A DNA stretch of 64,000 nt from Jeotgalicoccus saudimassiliensis (GCF_000756715.1 NZ_CCSE01000001.1:1394001-1458000), one strand, 5' to 3'. Positions 25,307-34,673 are shown, counted from the first letter of the stretch. Numbers and translations: made by a program. The notes: generated from the letters alone by a model not told the origin.

Positions 25307-26716
25307 TTATGACCATCCTGTAATCTGCGCGATTGTTAATGCACTTAAAGAAATCACCATGAAGATTATAAACAGCGGGAAGAAGAATCTGATCCACTTG
25401 TGCCATTCTACTCCTGCCAGTGCCAGCGCAGCCATAAAGTATCCGCTCGTCGGATATAAAATATGTGCGAATCCGTCACCCAGCTGGAATGCAAGAACTG
25501 CTGTCTGGCGTGTTACGTTAACCATATCAGCGAGCGGCGCCATAATCGGCATTGTTACTAACGCCTGGCCTGATCCTGAAGGGATAACGAAGTTAATAAG
25601 CAGCTGGACAAAGTACATACCTGCCGCAGCAAGTACCGGCGGTAATTCCCCGACTACAGTACCCAGTCCGTTAACGATTGTATCCATAACCTGACCGTCT
25701 TCCAGTATTACTGCAACTGAACGTGCCAGGCCGACGATAATCGCACCCATTAATACTTCTCTGAAACCTTTAGTAAATGCTTCACTGATACTCGTAAGGT
25801 TTAAACCTGAAATAAGACCGACAGTTACACCCATAATAATGAACAGCCCTGCCATTTCAATCATGAACCAGCCCTGCGTTGTTACTCCCCAAATCAGAAT
25901 ACCGAAAAAGATTAAGATAAAAAATGCTCCGGCAATCTGACGCTTAGTTGCAGTTAATGGTGCAGAATCCCCGATAGCTGAGTACATTTCACGTTTCTCT
26001 GCATCATCTTCATACACTAAACTTGCTTCCGGATTTTTCTGTACTTTTCTGGCATACCTCATTATAAATAACGCTGTTACTGCTAAGACGATAACAAATA
26101 GTATCAATCTGAATCCAAGTCCTGAGAACGTTGGAATTTCTGCGATTGTCTGTGCAAGCCCTGTATTAATAGGGTTCAGCACGCCCACTGTATATCCGAT
26201 TACCGTTCCGCAGAGCGCTATCGCAGCGGCGGTCATCGAATCATAGCCAAGAGCGATAACCAGCGGAATAATGACCGGGATATAAACCAGTGACAATTCT
26301 GCTGTACCGATTAATGTCGCAACTGCTGCAAATACTGCAACGAGCACCGGTATAATAAAAATACTTTTCTTCGAAAACTTACGCGCCATTTTATCAACAG
26401 CAATTTCTATAATCCCGCTTTCACGCAGTACCATAAACATTCCGCCGATAATCAGCGTGAAGAATACAACTTCACCTGCGTCGACAAGTCCGCGCGGAAT
26501 TGCCGTTATAAATTCCGTTAAGCCTGTCGGTGTCGATTCAAGATATGTAAATGATTCCGGATCTACTGCTGCACGGCCGTTTTCCAATTCAATACGGTCG
26601 AATTCACCAGCTGGAATTAAATAAGTTGCAGCTGCTGCAACGATACCGAATACAAATAATATTACATAGATATGCGGCATTTTGAATCCGCTTTTCTTTT
26701 TCTGATCATTGCTCAT
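25307..26716 (-). CDS. YfcC-family (DcuC-like) secondary carrier, second copy
   Basis: A 469-residue paralogue of the carrier at 3685-5085, with the same landmarks: FKMPHIYVILFVF, IPAGEFDR, 'FITAIPRGLVDAGEVVFF', 'NFVIPSGSGQALVTMPIMAPL' and 'FQLGDGFAHILYPTSGYF'. About 12 membrane helices. ATG 26716 was chosen for its RBS (AAGGAAG); the frame is open 9 codons further upstream without one. The difference from the first copy in the substrate-facing centre (NIESS vs TAELS after the fourth helix) suggests different substrates, which is an inference. Confidence 0.82.
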   Translation of the reverse strand: MSNDQKKKSGFKMPHIYVILFVFGIVAAAATYLIPAGEFDRIELENGRAAVDPESFTYLESTPTGLTEFITAIPRGLVDAGEVVFFTLIIGGMFMVLRESGIIEIAVDKMARKFSKKSIFIIPVLVAVFAAVATLIGTAELSLVYIPVIIPLVIALGYDSMTAAAIALCGTVIGYTVGVLNPINTGLAQTIAEIPTFSGLGFRLILFVIVLAVTALFIMRYARKVQKNPEASLVYEDDAEKREMYSAIGDSAPLTATKRQIAGAFFILIFFGILIWGVTTQGWFMIEMAGLFIIMGVTVGLISGLNLTSISEAFTKGFREVLMGAIIVGLARSVAVILEDGQVMDTIVNGLGTVVGELPPVLAAAGMYFVQLLINFVIPSGSGQALVTMPIMAPLADMVNVTRQTAVLAFQLGDGFAHILYPTSGYFMAALALAGVEWHKWIRFFFPLFIIFMVISLSALTIAQITGWS

Positions 26717-26814
26717 ATGTAAACTTCCTTTTTTATTTTTCATTGTAACTCATATGAACTCTGCCTAAAAGTACTAAAGTGGATAAAAAAAGACGAGTCT
26801 ATGACCCATCTTCT

Positions 26815-27495
26815 CTAAAATTCGATAATTTTACCATCTTTCATCTCAACAATACGTTCTGCATACTCCAGCATATCGTTATCGTGCGTAACCATCAGCA
26901 CTGTAATATTTAATTCCCGTGCCAGTCTCTCAATTAATTCTATCACTTCAACCGAACGTTTTGAATCGAGACTTGCCGTCGGTTCATCGGCAAATAGTAT
27001 TTGAGGTTCATGGATAATTGCACGGGCAATTGCCACACGCTGTTTTTCTCCGCCTGATAAGTTTTCAGGATAGCTGTCTTTATGCTCCCGCATATCGACA
27101 GTTGTCAGCGCATCTTCGATACGTGCCGCTCTCGATTTTTTGGACCATTTCGTTTCAGCAGTATCAAGCATCAGCTCAAGCTGTTCTCTCACAGTAAGGA
27201 ATGGTACAAGGTGAGCGTGCTGGAAAACAAAACCGAAATGCTTCGCTCTGATTTCACGGACACCTTCTGCGTTCATTGCCGACATATTTTTTCCGCCGAA
27301 TGTAATTGAACCGTCGCTTAAGTCCTGCAGTCCCGCGGCGATTGTTAAGAGCGTACTTTTACCGGAACCCGAAGCACCGACCAGTGCCGTCAGTTCTCCT
27401 TTATTTAATTCGAGATCGATACCTTTTAAGATTTGTTCTTTCGTACTGCCGTGCTTGAATTCTTTTTTAATATCTTCTAATTGGAATAAACTCAT
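26815..27495 (-). CDS. hrtA: Haem efflux ABC transporter ATPase HrtA
   Basis: A 226-residue LolD/MacB-class ATPase: Walker A GASGSGKSTLL, signature LSGGEKQRVAIARA, Walker B ILFADEPTASLD, H-loop VTHD. With HrtB it forms the pump that relieves haem toxicity in staphylococci. The assignment rests on HrtB and on the HssRS genes next door. It starts one base after the hrtB stop with RBS GGGAGG. In Staphylococcus aureus hrtA precedes hrtB; here the order is reversed. Confidence 0.88.
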   Translation of the reverse strand: MSLFQLEDIKKEFKHGSTKEQILKGIDLELNKGELTALVGASGSGKSTLLTIAAGLQDLSDGSITFGGKNMSAMNAEGVREIRAKHFGFVFQHAHLVPFLTVREQLELMLDTAETKWSKKSRAARIEDALTTVDMREHKDSYPENLSGGEKQRVAIARAIIHEPQILFADEPTASLDSKRSVEVIELIERLARELNITVLMVTHDNDMLEYAERIVEMKDGKIIEF

Positions 27496-27496
27496 T

Positions 27497-28525
27497 TTAT
27501 GCGCCTCCCTGGTTAATTGCCTGCATCGGTTCTACCTGCTTTATCTGAATACCTGACAGTGTCGCACCAATGAATCCGATAATCATGAACGCCCCTGATG
27601 ACAGCAGCACCATGCTCGCTGTTAAGTGGAACGGCATACCGCTCGGTGCGAACATGTTAAATAACTGGCTGACGCCGACAGCTAAGAGCAGTGAAATAAT
27701 TGTGATGATAAACATCTGTGTCCACATCATTTTGAACAGCGTAAATGTTTTCACGCCGATTGCTTTTAAAATACCGAATGTACCAAGTTTCTGAACATTA
27801 ATCATGTAAAAGAATATCGCAAATAACATTCCGCTGATTACGTACAGGAAAATAATAATCATGTTCAATGACATCTGTTCTGCGCTGTAACTTGGAATTG
27901 TATTTAGAAAATCCCCGTTATTAAAGTGTGAAAGTTCGTCCACCGGCTCTTCTGCCGCCGTAGTAAATGCCAGCTGGAATGTATCCGTTCTGTACATTTC
28001 AAAGAAATCTTCGCTGTTAATAAATCCGACTGGAGAGTGGCTGAATTTTTCCTGTTCGGCAAAGCCTGTAATTGTCAAATCTTTATCCATTAGGCTTGTT
28101 GAAACAGTATCTCCAACTTCAAATCCTTCTTCCTGGAACGACTGATCCACTACAATTTCACCAGGTGCTGTTTCCGGGAAAATTACTGAGTCATCGGCAC
28201 TCACATATGCCAGACTGTGTTTTTTATCTTCATTATCCTGGAACTCACCCATTTGAATCGAGAATAATGTAACATCTGAGTCTGCATCTTTAAGACTGTC
28301 AATCTGCTCATCAGACAGTGCTGAGAAACTGTGATTCTCTTCTGCACTCTCTTCCATATAAAACGTACCTTCCGGCATATTTTTAATTAATGCCGCATTA
28401 TCCTGTGACAAACCGCTCGCGAGCCCCGATATACTTAATGTTAAAAGACTGATTAAAAATATAATCGATCCGAGAATCGTATACCGCAGTTTGTATTTTT
28501 TCATTTCTTTCCATGCCATCTTCAT
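27497..28525 (-). CDS. hrtB: Haem efflux ABC transporter permease HrtB
   Basis: A 342-residue FtsX/MacB-type permease: one N-terminal helix (about 15-35), a 185-residue outer domain, and three C-terminal helices containing the family pattern 'QKLGTFGILKAIGVKT'. Its length and local sequence (MKMAWKEMKKYKLRYT; SISGLASGLSQDN; QVEPMQAI at the end) resemble staphylococcal HrtB. It starts right after a long hairpin that covers its RBS (GAGGAGG) and contains the HssR direct repeat, so both transcription and translation appear controlled. Confidence 0.88.
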   Translation of the reverse strand: MKMAWKEMKKYKLRYTILGSIIFLISLLTLSISGLASGLSQDNAALIKNMPEGTFYMEESAEENHSFSALSDEQIDSLKDADSDVTLFSIQMGEFQDNEDKKHSLAYVSADDSVIFPETAPGEIVVDQSFQEEGFEVGDTVSTSLMDKDLTITGFAEQEKFSHSPVGFINSEDFFEMYRTDTFQLAFTTAAEEPVDELSHFNNGDFLNTIPSYSAEQMSLNMIIIFLYVISGMLFAIFFYMINVQKLGTFGILKAIGVKTFTLFKMMWTQMFIITIISLLLAVGVSQLFNMFAPSGMPFHLTASMVLLSSGAFMIIGFIGATLSGIQIKQVEPMQAINQGGA

Positions 28526-28532
28526 TAAAAAA

Positions 28533-28600
28533 TCCTCCTCGTAATCATCTGTGAGTCATACTCTACACGCGGAATATGAACTCACTATGAACGAGGAGGA
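28533..28600 (-). promoter_or_regulatory. HssR direct repeat inside a long hairpin over the hrtB ribosome-binding site
   Basis: On the minus strand the repeat reads GTTCATAGT-GA-GTTCATATT (28592 down to 28573), matching the HssR site GTTCATATT-N2-GTTCATATT known from S. aureus. The flanks form an inverted repeat: TCCTCCTCGT with ACGAGGAGGA (plus-strand 28533-28542 and 28591-28600), then TCAT/ATGA, then GTGAGTCATA with TATGAACTCAC (one bulge). The last strand of the stem contains the hrtB RBS and is followed by six T and the start codon. Confidence 0.75.
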
Positions 28601-28607
28601 AAAAATA

Positions 28608-29993
28608 TTATTCTGCTGTATCAACCGGCAGTCTGACTGTAAAGACAGTGCCGTTTTCGCTGCTTCTTACATTAATTGAACCATTATGCAGTTCGAGAAT
28701 CTTTTTAACGATTGACAGACCAAGACCTGTACCGCTGACACTGCTCGTACGAGCAGTATCCACACGGTAAAATCTGTCGAATATCTTATCGATGCTCACG
28801 GTATCAATACCTTCGCCGGTATCGCTTATTCTGATTACAGTGTGTGCTTTATAATGGGTCATCTCTATATCGATGCTCCCTGCGTCGCCGTTATACTTAA
28901 CAGCATTCGACAGCAGGTTATCCCACACCGTGTTCATCAGCGCTTTGTCCGCCATAATTTCAGTATCCTGAAGTTTATGCGACAGCATCAGTCCTTTTTC
29001 GTTAATCTTCCACTCGTATACTTTAATCAGCCGCTCCAGCTGTTCTCTTAAATTATAAGATTCCTTGCGGAGCAGATAATCTTCATGATCAATAGAAGAT
29101 AAAATGAGCAGCTGTTCTGTCATCGTTGACAGTCTGTCTATTTCAAAATCGACAGTTTCAGTATATTCGCTCCGCTCTGCTGCCGTGAGCGGTTTATTTA
29201 ACAGCTTGTTATAACCTTTAATACTCGACAGAGGCGACTGGATATCGTGGGATATGTTCGAAATGAAATCCATTTGTATTTTATCGTTGTATTCAATCTG
29301 TCTCGACATCCGCACAAAGTTGGATGACAGTTCTCCAAGTTCGTCCCTGCGGTTCGTATCAAGGTCGTGCACAGAATAGTCTCCTGCTGCAAGCAGCTTC
29401 GTGGCTTCACTCAGTTTCGTTACAGGTTTAATCAGGAAATGCGCACTGATAAATACTAGCACAATACTTAACAGCACAGTCAGCATAAACAGAATTCCGA
29501 ATAACAGATGCATTTCATTAAATAAGAGATTAATATCCGGACGGATAAATAACGCATAAGCTGTACCGTCATGATTTACCGGCACACCGATAGTGTTCGT
29601 CAATTCATTGGCAAAAAATCCGGTCACAAATATTTCCGCCTCAAAATTCGCCATACCATGATACGTTTCACCGTTAAGCACGCTTTTCACAACATTCGAA
29701 GACAGATTATGGTCGTTAAAGTCTGCACCGAAGAACGATTTATGCGCCTCACCGTCCGCAAGGTACATCTGGTAGCCTGAAGCAGCGACAGTCGACAGAT
29801 AATCTTCGATCTGCACATCTGGATTGCCTTCTATAAATTCAGCGATTTCTGCTGCAATCACCGTATTCTTTTCATCGTTGCTGTCTTTTAAATTAAATTG
29901 ATAGTACGCATTCGACACAACAAATGCGATAAAGAAACTCAGTATCATGATACCGAGTGTCATCACGACAAATTTTACATATAACGACTTCAT
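28608..29993 (-). CDS. hssS: Haem-stress sensor histidine kinase HssS
   Basis: A 461-residue kinase with two membrane helices (about 7-30 and 158-184) enclosing a 125-residue outer sensor, then HAMP, a DHp domain with the phospho-acceptor in SHDIQSPLSS, and a catalytic domain (N-box WDNLLSNAVKYN; DTGEGID; GTGLGLSIVKK). The sensor segment 'FVTGFFANELTNTIGV' followed by FIRPDI is close to staphylococcal HssS. ATG 29993 overlaps the hssR stop by 4 nt and has GGAG at the right distance; an upstream GTG at 29999 is less likely. It would phosphorylate HssR when haem accumulates. Confidence 0.9.
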   Translation of the reverse strand: MKSLYVKFVVMTLGIMILSFFIAFVVSNAYYQFNLKDSNDEKNTVIAAEIAEFIEGNPDVQIEDYLSTVAASGYQMYLADGEAHKSFFGADFNDHNLSSNVVKSVLNGETYHGMANFEAEIFVTGFFANELTNTIGVPVNHDGTAYALFIRPDINLLFNEMHLLFGILFMLTVLLSIVLVFISAHFLIKPVTKLSEATKLLAAGDYSVHDLDTNRRDELGELSSNFVRMSRQIEYNDKIQMDFISNISHDIQSPLSSIKGYNKLLNKPLTAAERSEYTETVDFEIDRLSTMTEQLLILSSIDHEDYLLRKESYNLREQLERLIKVYEWKINEKGLMLSHKLQDTEIMADKALMNTVWDNLLSNAVKYNGDAGSIDIEMTHYKAHTVIRISDTGEGIDTVSIDKIFDRFYRVDTARTSSVSGTGLGLSIVKKILELHNGSINVRSSENGTVFTVRLPVDTAE

Positions 29994-30667
29994 ACACACG
30001 GCTCCAGGAAGTATCCGACACCCCGCACGGTCTTAATCGTAAAATCTTCCGTCAGTTTAGTAAATCTCGTTCTGAGTCTTTTAATGTGAACGTCCACAGT
30101 GCGCTCGTCCCCCTCATAAAAAATGCCCCAGATCTGCTCGATTAACTGTTCACGGGAAAACACCTGACCGGGATGTTCCGCCAGCAGCTGCAGCAGCTCG
30201 AATTCTTTCAGCGGCAGCATATACGTCTTATCTTCGATTTCAACAGTATAATTGTCGGGATAAATGCTGACATTGCCGATTCGGATTGAGTCTGTTTCGC
30301 CTTCAGCTTTATAGCGGCGGAGCAGCGCTTCAATTCTGAAGATCAGTTCCTGCGGTTCAAACGGCTTCACGAGATAATCATCCGTACCCGCTTTAAAACC
30401 TTCCGCCTTATCATCAATATGGCTTTTCGCTGTTAATATAATTACAGGAATATCATACTCTTCCCTTATTGCTTTTGTCAGCTCAAGACCGCCCATATAA
30501 GGCATCATGACATCGACCACTGCAAGAGAACACGGGGCTTCCTTCAGGCGTGCAAGCGCCTGTCTGCCGTCGTTCGCAGCTGCAACACGGTATCCGGCTT
30601 CAGTTAAATTCAGCGTTACAAACTTTACAATATTCGGATCGTCGTCAACGACTAATATTCTCTCCAT
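29990..30667 (-). CDS. hssR: Haem-stress response regulator HssR
   Basis: A 225-residue OmpR/PhoB-type regulator. Receiver domain with acidic pocket VVDDDP (Asp8-10), phospho-acceptor Asp52 (AVVDVMMPYMGG) and the Thr/Lys pair (ILTAKSH, LVKPFEP). The winged-helix output domain occupies about 130-225, with 'EQIWGIFYEGDERTVDVHIKRLRTRF'. First gene of the hssRS unit. Its predicted target, the direct repeat before hrtB, is 16 bp beyond the end of hssS. Confidence 0.92.
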   Translation of the reverse strand: MERILVVDDDPNIVKFVTLNLTEAGYRVAAANDGRQALARLKEAPCSLAVVDVMMPYMGGLELTKAIREEYDIPVIILTAKSHIDDKAEGFKAGTDDYLVKPFEPQELIFRIEALLRRYKAEGETDSIRIGNVSIYPDNYTVEIEDKTYMLPLKEFELLQLLAEHPGQVFSREQLIEQIWGIFYEGDERTVDVHIKRLRTRFTKLTEDFTIKTVRGVGYFLEPCV

Positions 30668-30741
30668 ACCGCTCCTCCTCAGGCTGTTATTACCAGTATT
30701 ATATCACCACTTTAAAAATCCTTAAGTTCAGATTACTCATT

Positions 30742-30768
30742 AAAAAAACCATCCGCTGATGCGGATGG
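30742..30768 (-). terminator. Intrinsic terminator of hmp
   Basis: CCATCCGC / GCGGATGG with a 4-nt loop, followed on the minus strand by seven T. Confidence 0.88.
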
Positions 30769-30784
30769 CTATACAATTATTAAA

Positions 30785-31927
30785 TTATACGGCTGTACTT
30801 AAGCGCGGGATAAAGATTTCGTAGTGAATACGTCCTTTATCAACGCCTGCTTTTCCTAATTCCTTAACGATTGACTGAATGAATGTCACACCGCCGCAGA
30901 CGTAAATTTCCTGTTCGTCTTTAAGGAATTTCTGAAGCTCATCACTCATCAGGAATCCTTCTTTGTCTCTTACGTGAGTGTGCAGCTCTGCATTTTCAGC
31001 TTCTGCGATATTTTTAAGTTCAACTTCAAATGCAATATTGTCTGCATTGTCAGATACCTGGATGAACTGCGCGTCAGCATTCGCACCTGCTGTTTCACGG
31101 TACATTGGGAATAACGGCGTTACACCGATGCCTGAACCGATGAACAGCTGAGGTTTATCAGCATTTTCAACACCGAATACACCAACAGGCGCCGATAAAT
31201 TAATCGTGTCGCCTGTATTCACTTCTTCATGCAGGTATGTCGATACTTCACCGCGGTTGCCGTTAAGATTTTCTTTTCTTACCGCGAAAGTCAGCTTGCC
31301 GTCCTGAACATCGACGATTGAGTAGTGGCGTTTTGCTCTGTAAGGCAGTCCCGGAACCTGAACATCTACTGTGATGTACTGTCCTGCTGAATACGGGATA
31401 TCTGTAATGTCATCAGATTTAACTGTGAATGATTTAATAATACCTGTTTCTTCACGGACACCGATAACTTCAAATGGCTTGAAGCCTTCCCATGCCATAC
31501 CTGCATAGATATCTTTTTCAATTCCGATAAATGCATCGGCAATCTCACCATATGCTTTACCCCAAGTCTGGATAATCGGATCATCAGCTTTCAGACCTGT
31601 AACTTCCTGAATAGCAGCAAGCAGGTTTTCACCTACGATTGGATAGTGTTCAGGCAGCACTTCAAGTCCGCAGTGCTTGTGTGCAATCGGCATTACTACC
31701 GGTACGATCGGCGTTAAGTCCTCAATATGCTGTGCAGCTGCAAGTACTGCAGTTGCAAGTGCAGTCGACTGCAGTCCCTGTTTATGGTTAGGCTGGTTAA
31801 ACATGTTGCGCAGCTCAGGATGATTTTCAAACATTCTCTTGTAGAATTTAGAAGTAATTTCAACACCTTTATCTTGTAAAATTGGAATTGTACTGTGAAT
31901 AATTTCGATTTCTTCCTTGTTGACCAT
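30785..31927 (-). CDS. hmp: Flavohaemoprotein (nitric oxide dioxygenase)
   Basis: A 380-residue Hmp that converts NO to nitrate using O2 and NAD(P)H. Globin domain (about 1-138) with 'FYKRMFENHPELRNMFN' and the proximal histidine in 'AHKHCGLEVLPEHYP'. FAD domain (about 145-250) with RHYSI. NAD domain with GSGIGVTPLFPMY and VCGGVTFIQSI. The ATG at 31927 has AGGAG eight bases upstream, better than the GTG nine bases earlier. Monocistronic, between two terminators. No clear NsrR or Fnr box stood out in the 174-bp upstream region. Confidence 0.95.
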   Translation of the reverse strand: MVNKEEIEIIHSTIPILQDKGVEITSKFYKRMFENHPELRNMFNQPNHKQGLQSTALATAVLAAAQHIEDLTPIVPVVMPIAHKHCGLEVLPEHYPIVGENLLAAIQEVTGLKADDPIIQTWGKAYGEIADAFIGIEKDIYAGMAWEGFKPFEVIGVREETGIIKSFTVKSDDITDIPYSAGQYITVDVQVPGLPYRAKRHYSIVDVQDGKLTFAVRKENLNGNRGEVSTYLHEEVNTGDTINLSAPVGVFGVENADKPQLFIGSGIGVTPLFPMYRETAGANADAQFIQVSDNADNIAFEVELKNIAEAENAELHTHVRDKEGFLMSDELQKFLKDEQEIYVCGGVTFIQSIVKELGKAGVDKGRIHYEIFIPRLSTAV

Positions 31928-32063
31928 ATAAAACACTCCTAATTTGTTGTATTTATTACATTATCTAATACTTCTTCACTTATCTCAACAGAACACGCTT
32001 TCATTGTTAAAATTTTCACAAAGATATGAATATTTTTTGACATCCCATTAAAAGTATAGAAAA

Positions 32064-32094
32064 AAGACGTGAATCGGAGTAAAATTCACGTCTT
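32064..32094 (-). terminator. Intrinsic terminator of the AAHS-type transporter gene
   Basis: AAGACGTGAAT / ATTCACGTCTT, 9-nt loop, followed on the minus strand by T residues. Confidence 0.85.
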
Positions 32095-32101
32095 GAAAAA
32101 T

Positions 32102-33457
32102 TTACACTGCAGCCGCTTCTTTTACTTTTCTGAAACGGCCTTTCTGAACTTCGGTACCATACTGTTCCTGCACAAATAGCAGCGCACAGAATGCAGTAAT
32201 ACAAGGTAAAGCGAATCCTAAAAACGACAGCTGTGCGGGCATATTAGTCATCAGCACCCAGCCGATCAGGAGCGGTCCTGTAATTGAACCGATGCGTCCC
32301 ATACCGACAGCAATGCTTAAACCGGAACCGCGTATATCCGACGGATAGAACATCGTTATATAAGGGTTAATCAGGTTTTGTGAACCGGCTGTGCATGCGC
32401 CTGCTACTGCTATAAGAACAAACAGCAGTACTGTGGAGCCCGTCAGGCTTAACAGGACAAATGCTGCTGCACCTGTTCCGAGAAGCGTCAGGAGTACATT
32501 GCGGTGGCCGATTTTATCCACCATATAGCCTCCGGCGAGAGAACCCGACATCTGGCCGACTGCCAGTGTCATCGTAAAGATCATCGCCGATGATACCCCG
32601 TAGCCGGATTCCTGCATGATATTCGGCAGCCATGTACCAAGGCCCGAAATCATCAGGAGGCAGCTTATTACTGCAATCCAGAACATAATTGTCGACAGTG
32701 CTTTCCGTTCACTGAATATTTTCTTAAACGGCAGACCTTTTTCTACACTAGCCGTATCCGGTATTGCATACTCGTCAGCAGCACTGTATTTGTCAGTCCC
32801 TGTCGCTCTGTTTAAAATATCTGCAATTTTTTCTTTATTTCCCCGTGCGAGATGGAATGAGATCGATTCAGGGAATTGCTTCAGGAAGAACGGCGTTATA
32901 ACTACTGTAAAAATACTAACCCAGAAAAACAGTCTCCAGCTTAAATACTCAAGGAAGTAAATCCCGAGAAGCGATGCACCAATCGTACCGATTGAGTACC
33001 CGCAATACATCAAAGCAACAATCATCGCACGGTTTTTACGCGGCGAGTATTCAGCCATCAGTGAAATAACAGCAGGCATTAATCCGCCCATACCAATTGA
33101 CGCGATAAAACGGAAGATTACAAAGACCGTTTCATTCGGTGCAAAACCGGCAAGGAAGTTGAATAAGCCGATAATCACCAGACAGATTGCCAACACTCTT
33201 TTACGGCCGATTACATCGGTCATCGTGCCTAATACAAATGTCCCAATCATCATGCCCATCATGGCGTAGCTGCCTATCGCACCCGCTGTCGCAGGTGTAA
33301 TTTCAAAATCGCTCATCATTTGCGGCAGTCCAAGTCCGTAAACTGCAATATCAAATCCGTCAGAAGCAATTGCGATAAAACACCATATAAACACGAGCAG
33401 GTGGAATTTGTTGAATTTACTGTTTGCAATAACCGTTTCCGGGTTAATAGTTGCCAT
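32102..33457 (-). CDS. MFS transporter, aromatic acid:H+ symporter (AAHS) type
   Basis: A 451-residue 12-helix MFS protein. The helix 1 pattern 'CFIAIASDGFDIAVYGLGLPQMM' contains the acidic DGFD motif of AAHS transporters (BenK, PcaK). The loop 2-3 motif is GTMTDVIGRKRVL, and the loop 8-9 version is GYMVDKIGHRN. Substrates in this group are benzoate- or hydroxybenzoate-like acids. It ends at its own terminator and lies 15 bp downstream of the MetE-like gene on the same strand, so the two probably form an operon under the divergent LysR regulator. Confidence 0.87.
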   Translation of the reverse strand: MATINPETVIANSKFNKFHLLVFIWCFIAIASDGFDIAVYGLGLPQMMSDFEITPATAGAIGSYAMMGMMIGTFVLGTMTDVIGRKRVLAICLVIIGLFNFLAGFAPNETVFVIFRFIASIGMGGLMPAVISLMAEYSPRKNRAMIVALMYCGYSIGTIGASLLGIYFLEYLSWRLFFWVSIFTVVITPFFLKQFPESISFHLARGNKEKIADILNRATGTDKYSAADEYAIPDTASVEKGLPFKKIFSERKALSTIMFWIAVISCLLMISGLGTWLPNIMQESGYGVSSAMIFTMTLAVGQMSGSLAGGYMVDKIGHRNVLLTLLGTGAAAFVLLSLTGSTVLLFVLIAVAGACTAGSQNLINPYITMFYPSDIRGSGLSIAVGMGRIGSITGPLLIGWVLMTNMPAQLSFLGFALPCITAFCALLFVQEQYGTEVQKGRFRKVKEAAAV

Positions 33458-33472
33458 TCACATGTCCCCTTT

Positions 33473-34564
33473 CTATTTCCAGACGTCAGCTGCGATATCC
33501 GTGACGTATTTTAATTTATTCCATTGTTCTTCTTCTGTGAGCACGTTACCTTCTTCAGTCGATGCGAAGCCGCATTGCGGGCTGAGCGCCAGCTGATCGA
33601 GCGGTACAAACTGAGCCGCTTCATCAATACGCGCTTTAATATCCTCCGCATCTTCAAGTTCACCGCTTTTAGAAGTTACAAGGCCAAGAACAATTGTTAA
33701 ATCCTTACGGTTCACGTGACGGAGCGGTTCGAATCCGCCTGCTCGATCGCTGTCATACTCGAGGAAGAATCCATCGATGTTTAAACGTCCGAACAGCATT
33801 TCCGCTACCGGCTCATAGCCGCCTGAAGAGATCCATGTTGAACGGAAGTTCCCGCGGCAGATGTGCATAGTAATTTTAAAGTCATCCGGACGGCCATCAA
33901 CTGCTTTATTTAATACTTCCAAATACTTCTCTTTTAAGTATTCAGGGTCAATTCCTTTATCGATTAACTTCTGTCTTTCTTCATCTGAACAGAAGTAGCC
34001 CCATGAAGTATCATCCAGCTGCAGATAACGGCATCCTGCATCGTAGAATCCCTGCAGAACTTTTTTATATGCTGCCGCAAGATCGTTAAAGAACTCTTCT
34101 TCGTCAGGGTAGACGCTCTTATCAATTTCTCCTCTGAAGTGCAGCATGCTCGGACTCGGAATTGCGTATTTCGCTGTCGTTCCTCCGGCCTGCTCCTGTA
34201 GATATTTAAAGAATTCTATTTCTCTGTGTCCATCAAAATCCACTTTGCCTGTGACTTTAATAGCGCGTGATTTCGTCTGGCGTTCTTTAAATGCGATTCC
34301 GCTGCCTGTATCGGAACCTTCCACACCTTTTAATCCTTCGAGGAAATCGAAGTGCCACCATGCACGTCGGTACTCCCCGTCAGTAACTGCTTTTAATCCC
34401 GCTTCTTTTTGTTTTTGAACCGCATTTGCAATTGCTTTATCTTCTACGGCTCGAAGGTCTTCAATTGTAATATCGTTATTTTCGAATTGTCTGCGTGCTT
34501 CTTTCAGTTCTGCCGGTCTTAACAGACTCCCTACGTGGTCTGCTCTGTATATCTCTTTAGTCAT
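33473..34564 (-). CDS. MetE C-terminal-like methyltransferase (YxjG/YxjH family)
   Basis: A 363-residue TIM-barrel protein resembling the zinc-dependent catalytic half of cobalamin-independent methionine synthase. The N-terminus RADHVGSLLRP and zinc-ligand segments are present: MHICRGNF (His, Cys) and LSPQCGFASTEEGN (Cys). Family members transfer a methyl group to homocysteine or act on related thiols; the methyl donor here is not the usual folate-binding MetE tail, which is missing. No S-box or T-box is visible upstream. ATG 34564 was chosen because it precedes the family N-terminus. Confidence 0.88.
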   Translation of the reverse strand: MTKEIYRADHVGSLLRPAELKEARRQFENNDITIEDLRAVEDKAIANAVQKQKEAGLKAVTDGEYRRAWWHFDFLEGLKGVEGSDTGSGIAFKERQTKSRAIKVTGKVDFDGHREIEFFKYLQEQAGGTTAKYAIPSPSMLHFRGEIDKSVYPDEEEFFNDLAAAYKKVLQGFYDAGCRYLQLDDTSWGYFCSDEERQKLIDKGIDPEYLKEKYLEVLNKAVDGRPDDFKITMHICRGNFRSTWISSGGYEPVAEMLFGRLNIDGFFLEYDSDRAGGFEPLRHVNRKDLTIVLGLVTSKSGELEDAEDIKARIDEAAQFVPLDQLALSPQCGFASTEEGNVLTEEEQWNKLKYVTDIAADVWK

Positions 34565-34652
34565 ATGTATTTGCCACTCCATCTCTTTTTAATGATTGTT
34601 TAAATACTATCACGCCTGTAAGATATAGACTAACTGATTAAATTCATTACTC

Positions 34653-34673
34653 GTTATAACTTTCAGCTATAAC
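34653..34673. promoter_or_regulatory. Probable LysR-regulator binding site
   Basis: GTTATA - 9 nt - TATAAC in the 123-bp divergent region between the yxjG-like gene and the LysR gene, immediately upstream of the LysR RBS. It has the T-N11-A form of LysR-type sites. Confidence 0.5.
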
